A stretch of DNA of 64,000 nucleotides from Dyadobacter sp. CY356. GTDB taxonomy: Bacteria > Bacteroidota > Bacteroidia > Cytophagales > Spirosomataceae. Each line of letters begins with the position of its first letter. The first letter of the stretch is position 1. A program made the translations under genes and the position numbers. Positions 17,227 to 26,466 of this stretch are shown here, one piece after another. The notes below the pieces were generated by a model. That model ran no database searches and was not told where the DNA came from. It saw only the letters and a list, made by a program, of their open reading frames with translations. Location of the stretch: NCBI RefSeq assembly GCF_021440195.1, contig NZ_JAJTSZ010000008.1:62001-126000 (forward strand). Reading direction: 5' to 3'.

Positions 17227-19173
17227 TCATCCAATTATTTTCGCTTCTTTTTGAAAATATGTGGCAAATTCTTCAATCGTCATACTACCCAGGTCACCTT
17301 CACCTTTTCTTCTGACAGATAATTTACCCTCAGCGGCTTCTTTTTCACCTACAATCAGCATAAAAGGAACCTTGGTAACTTCCGCATCACGGATTTTCCG
17401 GCCGATTTTTTCGTCACGATGGTCAATAAATCCGCGTATATCAGTTTCCTGCAACTGAGCAAAAACGGTCTCGGCATAATCTGCATACTTTTCTGAAATT
17501 GGCAGAATCGCAATCTGATCAGGTGATAACCATAACGGGAATTGTCCAGCCGAGTTTTCGATCAAAATCGCTATGAAACGTTCCATCGAACCAAAAGGTG
17601 CGCGGTGAATCATTACGGGCCTGTGCTTCTGATTATCAGAACCGGTATATTCAAGTTCAAAACGCTGTGGAAGCTGATAATCAACCTGAATTGTTCCAAG
17701 TTGCCATTTTCTTCCCAAAGCATCTCGCACCATGAAATCCAGTTTCGGGCCATAAAATGCTGCTTCACCAAGTTCGGTAACAGTACTTAATCCACGTTCG
17801 GCAGAAGCTTCAATGATCGCGCTTTCGGCCCGCTCCCAATCCTCGTCTTTTCCGATATATTTTTGTTTGTCGTTAGGATCACGCAAAGAAATCTGGGCGC
17901 TGTAATCTTCAAAACCTAATGATTTGAAAACATACAGTACCAGGTCAATCACACGGATGAATTCCTCTTTAACCTGATCTGGACGACAGAAAATATGCGC
18001 ATCATCCTGCGTAAATCCACGAACACGGGTCAATCCGTGTAATTCCCCGCTTTGTTCATAACGATATACGGTTCCGAATTCGGAGAAACGTAAAGGAAGA
18101 TCTTTGTAAGAACGCGGTGAAGTTTTATAAATTTCGCAGTGATGCGGACAGTTCATCGGTTTCAACAAATATTCTTCTCCCGGATTTGGAGTTTTAATAG
18201 GCTGGAAGGAATCCTTGCCATATTTGTCCCAGTGGCCGGAAGTAACATAAAGATCTTTGCTCCCGATATGCGGTGTGACAACCGGCAAATAACCTGCTCT
18301 TGATTGCGCCTTGCTCAAAAATGCCTGTAAACGTTCACGCAGCATAGCACCTTTTGGAAGCCACAACGGTAAACCCTGACCCACTTTCTCAGAGAAAGCG
18401 AACAATTCAAGTTCTTTTCCAAGTTTGCGGTGATCGCGTTTTTTCGCTTCTTCCATCAATACTACATACTCTTCCAATTCTTTTTGTTTTGGAAAAGTAA
18501 TCCCGTAAATACGGGTTAGCATTTTATTTTCCTGCTTGTTACGCCAGTAAGCGCCAGCAATATTGGTAAGCTTAACAGCTTTGATAATACCCGTATTTGG
18601 AATATGCGGTCCGCGGCAAAGGTCAGTAAATGCACCTTGCTCATAAAGCGTGATCGATCCGTCTTCCAAACCGTCAATCAGTTCAAGTTTATACTCGTCT
18701 CCTTTTTTGGTAAAGAAATCGATCGCGTCCTGCTTGCTGATCGGAATTCGTTTGAACTCACTTTTTTGACGTGCCAGTTCAAGCATTTTTGCCTCGATCT
18801 TTGGAAAGTCATCGGATGAAATCGTATTTTCACCCAAATCCACATCATAATAAAATCCTTTTTCGATCGAAGGACCCGTACCTAATTTAACACCCGGATA
18901 TAGTGCTTCCAAAGCTTCGGCCAATAAATGGGCAGAAGAATGCCAGAATGTAGATTTTCCATCTTCATCATTCCACGTGAGCAACACTACAAGTGAATCT
19001 TTTTCAATAGCGCGTGTGGGATCCCACACTTCGCCGTTTACTTTGGCCGCAATTACATTACGCGCCAGACCTTCACTGATACTCAACGCGATACCGTGGG
19101 CAGTGATGCCTTTTTCGTATTCGCGCACGCTACCATCGGGCAGGGTTATTTTAATTAGAGACTCGTCTTTCAT
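17227..19173 (-). CDS. thrS: Threonine-tRNA ligase
   Basis: ThrS charges tRNA-Thr. The 648 residues contain an N-terminal TGS domain (about 1-65) and the editing domain with the zinc-binding pair His78/His82 in WHSSAH. The class II catalytic core has MNCPHHCEIY and GFTQDDAHIFC, and the C-terminal anticodon-binding domain has IDHRDEKIGRKIRDAE. Length and motif order are normal. It heads the thrS-infC-rpmI-rplT gene order on the minus strand. Upstream 38 bp away is the TPR lipoprotein gene, on the same strand. Confidence 0.98.
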   Translation of the reverse strand: MKDESLIKITLPDGSVREYEKGITAHGIALSISEGLARNVIAAKVNGEVWDPTRAIEKDSLVVLLTWNDEDGKSTFWHSSAHLLAEALEALYPGVKLGTGPSIEKGFYYDVDLGENTISSDDFPKIEAKMLELARQKSEFKRIPISKQDAIDFFTKKGDEYKLELIDGLEDGSITLYEQGAFTDLCRGPHIPNTGIIKAVKLTNIAGAYWRNKQENKMLTRIYGITFPKQKELEEYVVLMEEAKKRDHRKLGKELELFAFSEKVGQGLPLWLPKGAMLRERLQAFLSKAQSRAGYLPVVTPHIGSKDLYVTSGHWDKYGKDSFQPIKTPNPGEEYLLKPMNCPHHCEIYKTSPRSYKDLPLRFSEFGTVYRYEQSGELHGLTRVRGFTQDDAHIFCRPDQVKEEFIRVIDLVLYVFKSLGFEDYSAQISLRDPNDKQKYIGKDEDWERAESAIIEASAERGLSTVTELGEAAFYGPKLDFMVRDALGRKWQLGTIQVDYQLPQRFELEYTGSDNQKHRPVMIHRAPFGSMERFIAILIENSAGQFPLWLSPDQIAILPISEKYADYAETVFAQLQETDIRGFIDHRDEKIGRKIRDAEVTKVPFMLIVGEKEAAEGKLSVRRKGEGDLGSMTIEEFATYFQKEAKIIG

Positions 19174-19211
19174 TCAAAAAAATAATTCTATTACTCTTAT
19201 ATCCTGCAAAT

Positions 19212-20414
19212 CTATTGAATTTTAGCATTTCGAGAGGAATCAATTCTCATATTTATGGTTCCACGCGGTTTTATCATGTCAATTTTAACTCGTGAACTAT
19301 CGAGCGTCTTGTAATCCTGATTAACATCTTCGCCTGAATAATATTCGGGAAACAGTCTGCCATTTTCACGTTGACGTATTCGCCATAACCCATTTATCGC
19401 CATCTGGTCAGCAGGATTTTTCTCCGTCTCATAGGTGAAATATTCCTTTGCTTTGATATCATTTCTTAGTCTTTCATAACAATAACCAACCAGATAATTA
19501 ATCTGCGGATGATTGGGACGAAGATTAAGCAGTTGTTGAAATGCTAACAAAGCGCTGTAATAACCTCGCTGCCCGACTTCCAATGCGCCAATCTGAAAAA
19601 ATGCATCAGCATATTTTGGATTGATAATGGTCGCTTTCCTGTAATTAACCAGAGCTGTATCTATGGCAGAAAGGCTTTTATATATCTCTCCACGTTCAAA
19701 ATATAATTCGGCGTTGTTTGGAAACCGTTTTATGGCTTTGTTGTTAAAAGCGAGAGCCTGATCAAAGTTTAACAATTTTCTGTAAATAATAGTGCTTTGC
19801 TGATACGCCCTTATCAAACGGGGATTCATTGTGATCGCACTATTTAAATTGGCCAGACTTGCCAGGGAATCTCCCTGACGTGCGAGTAACATTCCTTTTA
19901 CATAATAGGCAGAACCATCATAAGGTGCCATTTTCATCGCCTGAACAAGATATTTGTTGGCATCCCGGAATTTATTTTTAACCTGGAAGATATCTGCCAG
20001 TAAAATATAAAGATCCGGACTGCTTTGTTGTAAGGCTTCGGCACGTTCTGCGTCTTCCAGCGCATTATCAATTTCGCCAATTTCCCGGTTAACTTTTCCT
20101 CTCAAAAGAAAATATTCGCCGACGTTATCTTTTTCATTGATTGCCTCGTTTATGTCTGCCAGCGCAAGAGAATATTGCTCGCGGTCAAAATAAATTCTTG
20201 CTCTTTTGAAGTAATTTAAATCGGTGTCAGTATTTCGGCTAATCAGGTCAGAAAGCGACAGCAGTGCATCGTCCTGCCATTGTTTCTTCGCTTTTTTAAC
20301 AGTTGGTGGTATGCGCGTGGCGTTTCTTGCATCACTTTGACATGACTGTAAAATACTCCCTGACAAAGCTGCCAGAAGTATTAAAACGCTACATAAGAGA
20401 CGGCATTTTTTCAT
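19212..20414 (-). CDS. TPR-repeat lipoprotein
   Basis: The 400-residue protein has a signal peptide ending in the lipobox LQSC. At least seven tetratricopeptide repeats follow (for example LYILLADIFQVKNKFRDANKYLVQAM-type units and AELYFERGEIYKSLSAIDTAL) from about residue 50 to 350. It is probably a periplasmic-facing scaffold for protein contacts. The last 50 residues are not TPR and are rich in charged residues. It lies 38 bp upstream of thrS on the same strand. The partner is unknown. Confidence 0.8.
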   Translation of the reverse strand: MKKCRLLCSVLILLAALSGSILQSCQSDARNATRIPPTVKKAKKQWQDDALLSLSDLISRNTDTDLNYFKRARIYFDREQYSLALADINEAINEKDNVGEYFLLRGKVNREIGEIDNALEDAERAEALQQSSPDLYILLADIFQVKNKFRDANKYLVQAMKMAPYDGSAYYVKGMLLARQGDSLASLANLNSAITMNPRLIRAYQQSTIIYRKLLNFDQALAFNNKAIKRFPNNAELYFERGEIYKSLSAIDTALVNYRKATIINPKYADAFFQIGALEVGQRGYYSALLAFQQLLNLRPNHPQINYLVGYCYERLRNDIKAKEYFTYETEKNPADQMAINGLWRIRQRENGRLFPEYYSGEDVNQDYKTLDSSRVKIDMIKPRGTINMRIDSSRNAKIQ

Positions 20415-20494
20415 TTAAACAGAACTCCTTTCAACAGACCAGCTGAATAGATCTTGATATATTTTACTGCAAATTTCAGCAAACTGTTCGAACT

Positions 20495-21382
20495 TTAAAC
20501 GTTTTGGTCTGAAAAACGAGAAAATACTCCAAGTGGCAGGTTTTTTCCAAATGAATCCGGGATGAACAATTCACCAAATTCATGATTTGTTAAATCCGGA
20601 AAATGTGCTTTGATCAGGTTTTCTAGTATCAATGCGGAGAATCCTAATGAGTATAAATTGATAATAAAAAAGAAATTTTTCTTCTTCAAAAGCAAAGCGC
20701 AAAGGCGAAGAATCTCATTCAGGTTTTCTTCCAAAAGCCATTTTTCACCGTCCGGCCCACGGCCATACGCAGGAGGATCAAGTATAATGCCATTGTACTG
20801 ATTTCCCCGGCGTACTTCCCGGTTCACAAATTTCAACGCATCTTCCACAACCCAGCGGATATTATTCAATTCACTCAATTCCATATTTTCCCTAGACCAG
20901 TTGATAACCTGTTTTACAGAATCAACATGTGTCACATCCGCGCCCGATGCTTTTGCAGCCAGTGAAGCAAGGCCTGTATAGGCAAATAAATTCAGAACGG
21001 TAGGTTTTTCCTCTGGAATTTGTTTTACTTTTTTAGCAATATAATCCCAGTTTGTGGCCTGTTCGGGAAAAACACCAACGTGTTTAAATGAAGACAAAGC
21101 CAGTTTTGCACGCAAGTGCAAAGGGCCGGAGCGGTACTGCATCACCCAACGTTCAGGCATATCGGCCTTTGAAACCCATTGTCCTTTTTCCTGAGAATTT
21201 TTATCTCGTTTAAAAACAGCATTGGATTTTGCCTCCCATTCTTTTTCGCTCAGTGTTTTGTCCCAGATCGCCTGCGGTTCCGGGCGCGAAAGAATATAAG
21301 GTCCAAAACGTTCCAGTTTTTCAAATCCCCCGGTATCAATTAATTGATATTCTGTATGTTGTTCTGGTGAAAGAAGTATCAC
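20495..21382 (-). CDS. SAM-dependent methyltransferase (RlmI/PF10672-like)
   Basis: The 295 residues have an N-terminal region with Trp- and Arg-rich beta strands (WVMQYRSGPLHLRAKLAL), then a class I methyltransferase fold. The SAM loop is VLNLFAYTGLASLAA, the acidic residue lies in VTHVDSVKQ, and the catalytic-type motif is GIILDPPAYGRG. This matches the YccW/RlmI group acting on 23S rRNA cytosine. It lacks the N-terminal PUA domain of RlmI, so an exact target cannot be assigned. It is flanked downstream by an 80-bp spacer, and upstream by the heptad array at 21386. Confidence 0.75.
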   Translation of the reverse strand: MILLSPEQHTEYQLIDTGGFEKLERFGPYILSRPEPQAIWDKTLSEKEWEAKSNAVFKRDKNSQEKGQWVSKADMPERWVMQYRSGPLHLRAKLALSSFKHVGVFPEQATNWDYIAKKVKQIPEEKPTVLNLFAYTGLASLAAKASGADVTHVDSVKQVINWSRENMELSELNNIRWVVEDALKFVNREVRRGNQYNGIILDPPAYGRGPDGEKWLLEENLNEILRLCALLLKKKNFFFIINLYSLGFSALILENLIKAHFPDLTNHEFGELFIPDSFGKNLPLGVFSRFSDQNV

Positions 21383-21385
21383 TTT

Positions 21386-21420
21386 TTAATGGTTAATTAT
21401 TAATGGTCAATTGTTAATGG
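21386..21420. repeat. Heptad array TTAATGG/TTAATTA
   Basis: Five tandem 7-base units, TTAATGG TTAATTA TTAATGG TCAATTG TTAATGG, are exactly in phase (the TTAATGG copies sit at 14-base intervals). It lies just upstream of the methyltransferase start, in an 85-bp gap. Confidence 0.7.
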
Positions 21421-21467
21421 CTTGGTAACGATTTGCTTATCGTTTCAAAGTCCTGATTATTAACAAT

Positions 21468-23057
21468 TTAAAAGGATATTTTATTTAAATAATAGACATT
21501 ACGTCTGCCGCGTGTCTGAGCGTCTCCCTGGGTGTTGCTGATTCGTTGTTCACCCCAGGCAATGTAAAAATTGTCAAACCAGTAATCAATATCATCCGTG
21601 GTTGTTTTCCTTACCTTGTCGCCTTCAACGGTTGTACTGTTGTCAATAATCCGGGTGTTGTCCAAAACCTGGTCACCTTTAATTACTTTGCTGCGGATTC
21701 CGCCATTATGGCTGTATACGAGCTGGGTTGTGCCGTTCGCCTCGCTTTGTACTTTTATTTTCTCACGCAGTTCCATACTGCGCACATTATCGAAGCTGAG
21801 ACTGTTATCCCAGATCAGTTTACCATTCTGATCCACGTCGGCAACGATGGCATGTGTGTAAGTAAACCCATCGAATACCTGCGAATTATATCCCCTCATG
21901 CCGCCATACATAGGATTCCATAAATACGGATTGTATAAACCTCCGCCGAAAGGATAGCCACCCATCATCATGGAACCGTAGCCAAATCCACCCATCATGT
22001 TCTGATTCTGGTAGCGATATTCGGGATAAAAAACCTCTGCAACCAACAGAAACTGATTGTTTTTTGGAACAATGTCATGCACCAAAAGGCGGTAATTTAA
22101 TTTCAGGTCATCTCCGTTTTCTTTCTTTTTACGAATTTTGCGCTCCATTTTTTCCTGCTGGCGCTCATTCATGAAGTTGAAGAAATTTTTGAAGTCTGTA
22201 AAGCTATGGTAACGGGTGAAAATCACCTCGTCGTTAACAATCTTCGAAATATAAAGTCCCTGCGACGCAGCATTGCTGGTGCTCTGCATGTTACGATATC
22301 CATAAGTGCCGATTACCATGCGGACAGAATCGTTCAGAATTTGTAACCGGCCGCTTAACAATGAATAATCGTCTTCCGGATCAATAGATGCCTGTACATA
22401 AAGCTCACCTGTTTCTTCATAGGAACGTGCCACAATTTTGGTCTGACGTCCTTTTTTAACCGCGAAACAAACATTGACCAAATGATGCGTCGTATCTACT
22501 TCAACAGTCTGGATAGCATTAGATCCTTTTATGGACGTAGGTAAAATTCTTGTTTGAGAAGTTGTCAGATTTGTGTGGATCAAAACCGGCTCGTTCCGGA
22601 CCATGCCAGCCATAAAAACCGCATAACCCGTTGTTTTGAAGTCTGTTATTTCAAATCTGTCAACAGTATTAATAGTAAAAGTTTCAACAAAACCAGGGCC
22701 AATATTGACCTTTACAATCTGATAAAGTGAACTTCTGTATTTGCTGAACAAGAGAAAAACAGATTGGCCGTCATAACAGGAAGCAACATAATCGAGGTTG
22801 GATTCCACAGGTCCGTCTATTGACCAGACCCGGTCAAGATTGGTATCAAATTTTTGAACATTGTACGTTCCCTTATCTGGCTTTGAAATCAATAAAACAC
22901 CTTTATCACCTAATGGCATTGTCTCAAATGCTGCATTAGCGTTTTGTAAAGGGAGTTCTATCCGTTTTACAACCTGTGCAGATGTATGATAAGAAATAAT
23001 CAGAAAACAAAACATCACCTGTATCGCCAGGTAAAGGGGACGTTGATTTTTAAGCAT
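21468..23057 (-). CDS. Secreted protein of unknown function, beta-propeller-like
   Basis: About 530 residues are encoded from the ATG at 23057. A longer frame to 23081 adds 8 residues and would overlap the EVE gene more. A signal peptide ends near HTSAQ. The mature part is a series of beta strands separated by turns with repeating YxxxxFDxxxxxxW-like spacing, suggestive of a beta-propeller. A Met/Gly/Tyr-rich insert (GGFGYGSMMMGGYPFGGG) lies around residue 370. It was not recognised as a named family. The start overlaps the EVE gene's 3' end by 8 bp. Confidence 0.65.
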   Translation of the reverse strand: MLKNQRPLYLAIQVMFCFLIISYHTSAQVVKRIELPLQNANAAFETMPLGDKGVLLISKPDKGTYNVQKFDTNLDRVWSIDGPVESNLDYVASCYDGQSVFLLFSKYRSSLYQIVKVNIGPGFVETFTINTVDRFEITDFKTTGYAVFMAGMVRNEPVLIHTNLTTSQTRILPTSIKGSNAIQTVEVDTTHHLVNVCFAVKKGRQTKIVARSYEETGELYVQASIDPEDDYSLLSGRLQILNDSVRMVIGTYGYRNMQSTSNAASQGLYISKIVNDEVIFTRYHSFTDFKNFFNFMNERQQEKMERKIRKKKENGDDLKLNYRLLVHDIVPKNNQFLLVAEVFYPEYRYQNQNMMGGFGYGSMMMGGYPFGGGLYNPYLWNPMYGGMRGYNSQVFDGFTYTHAIVADVDQNGKLIWDNSLSFDNVRSMELREKIKVQSEANGTTQLVYSHNGGIRSKVIKGDQVLDNTRIIDNSTTVEGDKVRKTTTDDIDYWFDNFYIAWGEQRISNTQGDAQTRGRRNVYYLNKISF

Positions 23058-23457
23058 GTGCCAAGCCAACAATATGATCAAATTCTTCTGCCTTAACCGG
23101 AATTACTGATAATCTTGACTGGCGAATTAATGCCATATCCTTTAATTGTTCATCAGCTTTTATTTGTGCTAATGTAACGGTTTTTGGGAAACGTTCAACA
23201 GGAACAAATTCTACAACTACCCAACGGTCGTCTTCTGTCGTTGGATCAGGATAATGTTCCTTCGAAACTTTTGCCAGACCGACAACTTCTTTGCCTTCAT
23301 TGCTGTGATAAAAAAGAGCAAGATCGCCGGATTTCATGGCCATCATATTGTTACGTGCCTCATAACTGCGAACCCCGTCCCACATGGATTTTCCCTCCTC
23401 AACGAAGTGGTCCCATGAATATTTGAAAGGTTCAGATTTGATAAGCCAGTAGTTCAT
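23050..23457 (-). CDS. EVE-domain protein (Thy28-like)
   Basis: The chosen ATG at 23457 gives 135 residues beginning MNYWLIKSEPFKYSW, the canonical EVE start. The frame is open to 23565 but that part lies in repeat-like DNA. Motifs are WDGVRSYEARNNMMAMKSGDLALFYHS and GLAKVSKEHYPDPT. EVE domains are PUA-related and bind modified bases in DNA or RNA (human THYN1 and McrB-associated proteins are examples). The role in this organism is unknown. The end overlaps the downstream secreted-protein gene. Confidence 0.9.
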   Translation of the reverse strand: MNYWLIKSEPFKYSWDHFVEEGKSMWDGVRSYEARNNMMAMKSGDLALFYHSNEGKEVVGLAKVSKEHYPDPTTEDDRWVVVEFVPVERFPKTVTLAQIKADEQLKDMALIRQSRLSVIPVKAEEFDHIVGLAHA

Positions 23458-23479
23458 TTTTGTTAGCGGCGGCCGCGCG

Positions 23480-23608
23480 GTTGAAAGTTGAAAATTATTG
23501 AGAAGCATTATTTTGGAGAGTTGAGATTTAACAATTTGGAAGATTATTAAGCTAATCCATTTCAAATTGCTACACTTTCAACTCTCCACTATCAACTCAA
23601 AATAATCA
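23480..23608. repeat. Inverted pair of degenerate heptad arrays (GTTGAAA / ACTTTCA)
   Basis: The left part has GTTGAAA GTTGAAA ATTATTG (23480-23500) and GAGAGTT GAGATTT (23516-23529). The right part is ACTTTCA ACTCTCC ACTATCA ACTCAAA ATAATCA (23574-23608). The two sides are inverted copies: GGAGAGTTGA (23515-23524) and TCAACTCTCC (23578-23587) pair perfectly. The right arm runs into the menB stop codon. Confidence 0.5.
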
Positions 23609-24430
23609 AGGGAATTTTGGAAATTTACTAAAATCAGGATCACGTTTTTCGAGGAATGATCTTTGTCCTTCTTTGGCTTCTTCGCTCAGATAGTATAAGA
23701 GCGTTGCATTACCTGCCAGTTCCTGGATTCCGGCTTGTCCGTCGAGCTCTGCGTTGAAAGAGCTTTTCAGCATACGGATGGATAAAGGACTTTTCTGCTG
23801 GATTTTTTTACACCATTCAACTGTGGTTGTTTCAAGGTCTTCCAATGGAACTACTTTGTTCACTAATCCCATCTGCAAAGCTTCCTGCGCGTCATACTGA
23901 TCACAAAGGAACCAGATTTCACGTGCTTTCTTTTGGCCAACAACACGGGCAAGATAAGATGCGCCAAAACCACCATCGAAACTTCCAACTTTCGGTCCGG
24001 TTTGTCCGAAACGGGCATTTTCAGCTGCGATTGATAAGTCACAGATAACATGCAGAACATGACCGCCGCCAATGGCCCAGCCTGCAACCATAGCGATAAC
24101 GGCCTTAGGGATAGAACGGATCATCCGTTGCAGATCCAGAACATTCAGACGCGGAACGTGGTCTTCACCAATGTATCCGCCATGTCCGCGGACGGATTGG
24201 TCGCCACCGGAACAGAATGCTCTTCCGCCTTCGCCGGTTAATATGATCACATCAATACGTGTATCTTCACGGCAAATGTGCATTGCGTCAATCATTTCTG
24301 TGACAGTCTGCGGTGTGAAAGCATTGTGTACGTGTGGGCGGTTGATACTTATTTTAGCAATTCCTTCATGCAGTGTAAAAAGAATTTCTTCGTACTCTTT
24401 AATGGTTTCCCATTTTATTGAACTAGACAT
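23606..24430 (-). CDS. menB: 1,4-dihydroxy-2-naphthoyl-CoA synthase
   Basis: MenB closes the naphthalene ring of menaquinone (o-succinylbenzoyl-CoA to DHNA-CoA). The ATG at 24430 gives 274 residues starting MSSSIKWETIKEYEEILF, the family's usual length; the frame is open 19 codons further. Crotonase motifs are AFCSGGDQSVRG and GWAIGGGHVLHVICDL. The MenB-specific GPKVGSFDGGFGASYLARVVG is intact. It is divergent from menE, 145 bp away, so the two menaquinone genes may share a control region. Confidence 0.95.
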   Translation of the reverse strand: MSSSIKWETIKEYEEILFTLHEGIAKISINRPHVHNAFTPQTVTEMIDAMHICREDTRIDVIILTGEGGRAFCSGGDQSVRGHGGYIGEDHVPRLNVLDLQRMIRSIPKAVIAMVAGWAIGGGHVLHVICDLSIAAENARFGQTGPKVGSFDGGFGASYLARVVGQKKAREIWFLCDQYDAQEALQMGLVNKVVPLEDLETTTVEWCKKIQQKSPLSIRMLKSSFNAELDGQAGIQELAGNATLLYYLSEEAKEGQRSFLEKRDPDFSKFPKFP

Positions 24431-24575
24431 ATGAGCAATCTGTGAATGAGTGAAAATAAATGATCTCTTGTGTTTTGAAGCGATCATTCGAACTTATTGG
24501 CGAAATTACGGATTGTTTATCTTTCCGTCAAAAACAAAATGATAACTTTCGGGCATTGATCCATTTGGAAATAAA

Positions 24576-25649
24576 ATGATTTGGAATACAAACGTAACGT
24601 TAATAGGGACGCAATCTCCGCCCGAAGAGCCGTATTTCCGTAAGGCCTACGATTTTATGACTGCATGGCGGAACGGACAATCGGAATTTACACTGCATAC
24701 ATCCGGATCTACCGGAACTCCAAAAGATATTCTTGTAAACAAAAACCAGTTAAGCAGCAGTGCCCGGATGACGGGCCAGGCGCTTGATCTGGGGAAAGGA
24801 ACACGCGCTTTGGTGTGTCTGAATGTCTCCTATATCGCGGGCGTTATGATGCTGGTCAGGGGTATGGAGTTGGGGTGGGAGCTTAGTATTGTGGAGCCAT
24901 CATCAAATCCATTATCAGAATTTGGTGATCCTGATTTTGACTTTGCGGTCATGGTGCCTTTGCAACTTTCAACAATTTTAACCGACAAAAACACTTCCGG
25001 GCACGTTAAAAACCTTGGAAAAATTCTTCTGGGAGGCGCTCCTGTCGGGGTTCAGTTACAAAAACAGATTGATCTTTTAATGATACCGGTTTATCAAAGT
25101 TATGGTATGACCGAAACCGTTTCCCATGTTGCATTAAGAAAACTCAATTGTCCCGAGATTGAAAAGGACTATAAAGTTTTACCAGGAATTGAATTTGGAC
25201 TGGATGAACGCGGATGTCTTTTCGTTGCTGGAATTGTAACAAATGGCGAAAAGATCCAGACAAATGATTTGGCTGAAATTACCTCAGAAAATACTTTTAA
25301 CTGGCTTGGCAGAATTGACAATGTGATTAATTCAGGAGGCGTTAAAATAATTTTGGATAAAGTAGACGAGATAGTTGCCGGGATATTTTACGATCGGGGT
25401 TATGAAAATAATTTCTTTTCCTGGTTTGAAACGGATGAGTTTCTGGGTCAGAAACTGATATTAATAGTTCAAAAAACAGATGAGCCTTTATCGGAACAAA
25501 AGCTTATCGGCGAAATAAGAAAACGGATTTCAACCTATGAAACACCAAAACATGTTTACTTTGTGAAAGAATTTATAAAAACACCGACTGACAAGATTGA
25601 TAAACGACGCACGGCTTTGACAGTTATTGATCAAAATCTGACACTGTGA
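24576..25649 (+). CDS. menE: o-succinylbenzoate-CoA ligase (short AMP-binding form)
   Basis: MenE activates o-succinylbenzoate with ATP and CoA before MenB acts. The 357-residue protein has the P-loop TSGSTGTPK at residues 42-50, the QSYGMTET motif and the hinge LGRIDNVINSGGVKI, with the C-terminal Lys in TPTDKIDKRR. It is about 100 residues shorter than typical acyl-CoA ligases at the N-terminus, which is usual for Bacteroidota MenE. Divergent placement with menB supports the assignment over another AMP-binding enzyme. Confidence 0.85.
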   Translation: MIWNTNVTLIGTQSPPEEPYFRKAYDFMTAWRNGQSEFTLHTSGSTGTPKDILVNKNQLSSSARMTGQALDLGKGTRALVCLNVSYIAGVMMLVRGMELGWELSIVEPSSNPLSEFGDPDFDFAVMVPLQLSTILTDKNTSGHVKNLGKILLGGAPVGVQLQKQIDLLMIPVYQSYGMTETVSHVALRKLNCPEIEKDYKVLPGIEFGLDERGCLFVAGIVTNGEKIQTNDLAEITSENTFNWLGRIDNVINSGGVKIILDKVDEIVAGIFYDRGYENNFFSWFETDEFLGQKLILIVQKTDEPLSEQKLIGEIRKRISTYETPKHVYFVKEFIKTPTDKIDKRRTALTVIDQNLTL

Positions 25650-25692
25650 ATCTTCTTGAACGTTACTAATGAATACCTGATATATTATTTAC

Positions 25693-26466
25693 ATGGATAA
25701 AAATATTCAAATACCCGGCTTGTACATTATTCGCTATCAGACTGCACCAGTCGTTCCGGCGCCTTACTCCAATTTTCAGACGATTAAGTTACAGCTGGTT
25801 TCGGAAGATGATTTAAGTGTTGATTTTTCAATAAAATATACGGATCGTGAAGACCTTGAAGAGGATGAAATTCTGGATGAAGGATTTACAACAGATGATG
25901 ATTTTACCTGGAAAGGTGCTGTTCCGTCTAACTGGATCACAGAATTTGTAAAAATTTATACTTCTTCCAAAATCATCCGTCAGCGCGAAGAAAAAGAATT
26001 TGAGGATTTTGTTGAAATAGAAATTGAGGAAAATGATAAGCGGGTTACTGTTTATCCTGTTGATAAAGAACGTTGGGTATATTTTCTGCAAGAGTTTATG
26101 CAGGCAATATTGGAAACTTCCGGCCGTGAACTTCCTTTTGAATTAACGTATCTTGACTATGATGCCGAGCCTAAAAGTGAGTTGGCTTTGAAGGCATCGT
26201 TCGCGACAAAACTTTTTACCATGAGTGAAAATGGCGGCGCGCCTAAGCAGCTGGAATGGGGGTTTTTGCAAAAAGTTATGGACACAGTTTATCGTGCAGA
26301 ATTTGTTTATGACAATGCAGCCGAAAGCAAGCCTGTCAAAAAAGGAAAGTATCTGTATATCGGCGACCAACTTTGGTATCAGCTAGGCGTAGCCGTTGTT
26401 GAAACAACAGCAAAAAGCAAAGATCTTCAAATGATCGAATCGCTTTTCTCCAAATTAATAGGGTAA
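25693..26466 (+). CDS. Conserved protein of unknown function, acidic
   Basis: The protein of 257 residues was not recognised as a named family. It is acidic, with a Glu/Asp-rich stretch at about 50-65 (DREDLEEDEILDEGFTTDDD) and another at about 100-115. It has no signal peptide and no membrane segment, so it is probably cytoplasmic. It follows menE by 43 bp on the same strand and may be co-transcribed. Its last 12 bp overlap the convergent regulator gene. A role near menaquinone synthesis would be only a guess. Confidence 0.65.
   Translation: MDKNIQIPGLYIIRYQTAPVVPAPYSNFQTIKLQLVSEDDLSVDFSIKYTDREDLEEDEILDEGFTTDDDFTWKGAVPSNWITEFVKIYTSSKIIRQREEKEFEDFVEIEIEENDKRVTVYPVDKERWVYFLQEFMQAILETSGRELPFELTYLDYDAEPKSELALKASFATKLFTMSENGGAPKQLEWGFLQKVMDTVYRAEFVYDNAAESKPVKKGKYLYIGDQLWYQLGVAVVETTAKSKDLQMIESLFSKLIG

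Noticed and set aside
23458..23565. 36-residue N-terminal extension of the EVE protein
   Set aside because: Encoded by repeat-like DNA, and EVE proteins begin at the MNYWL-type start.
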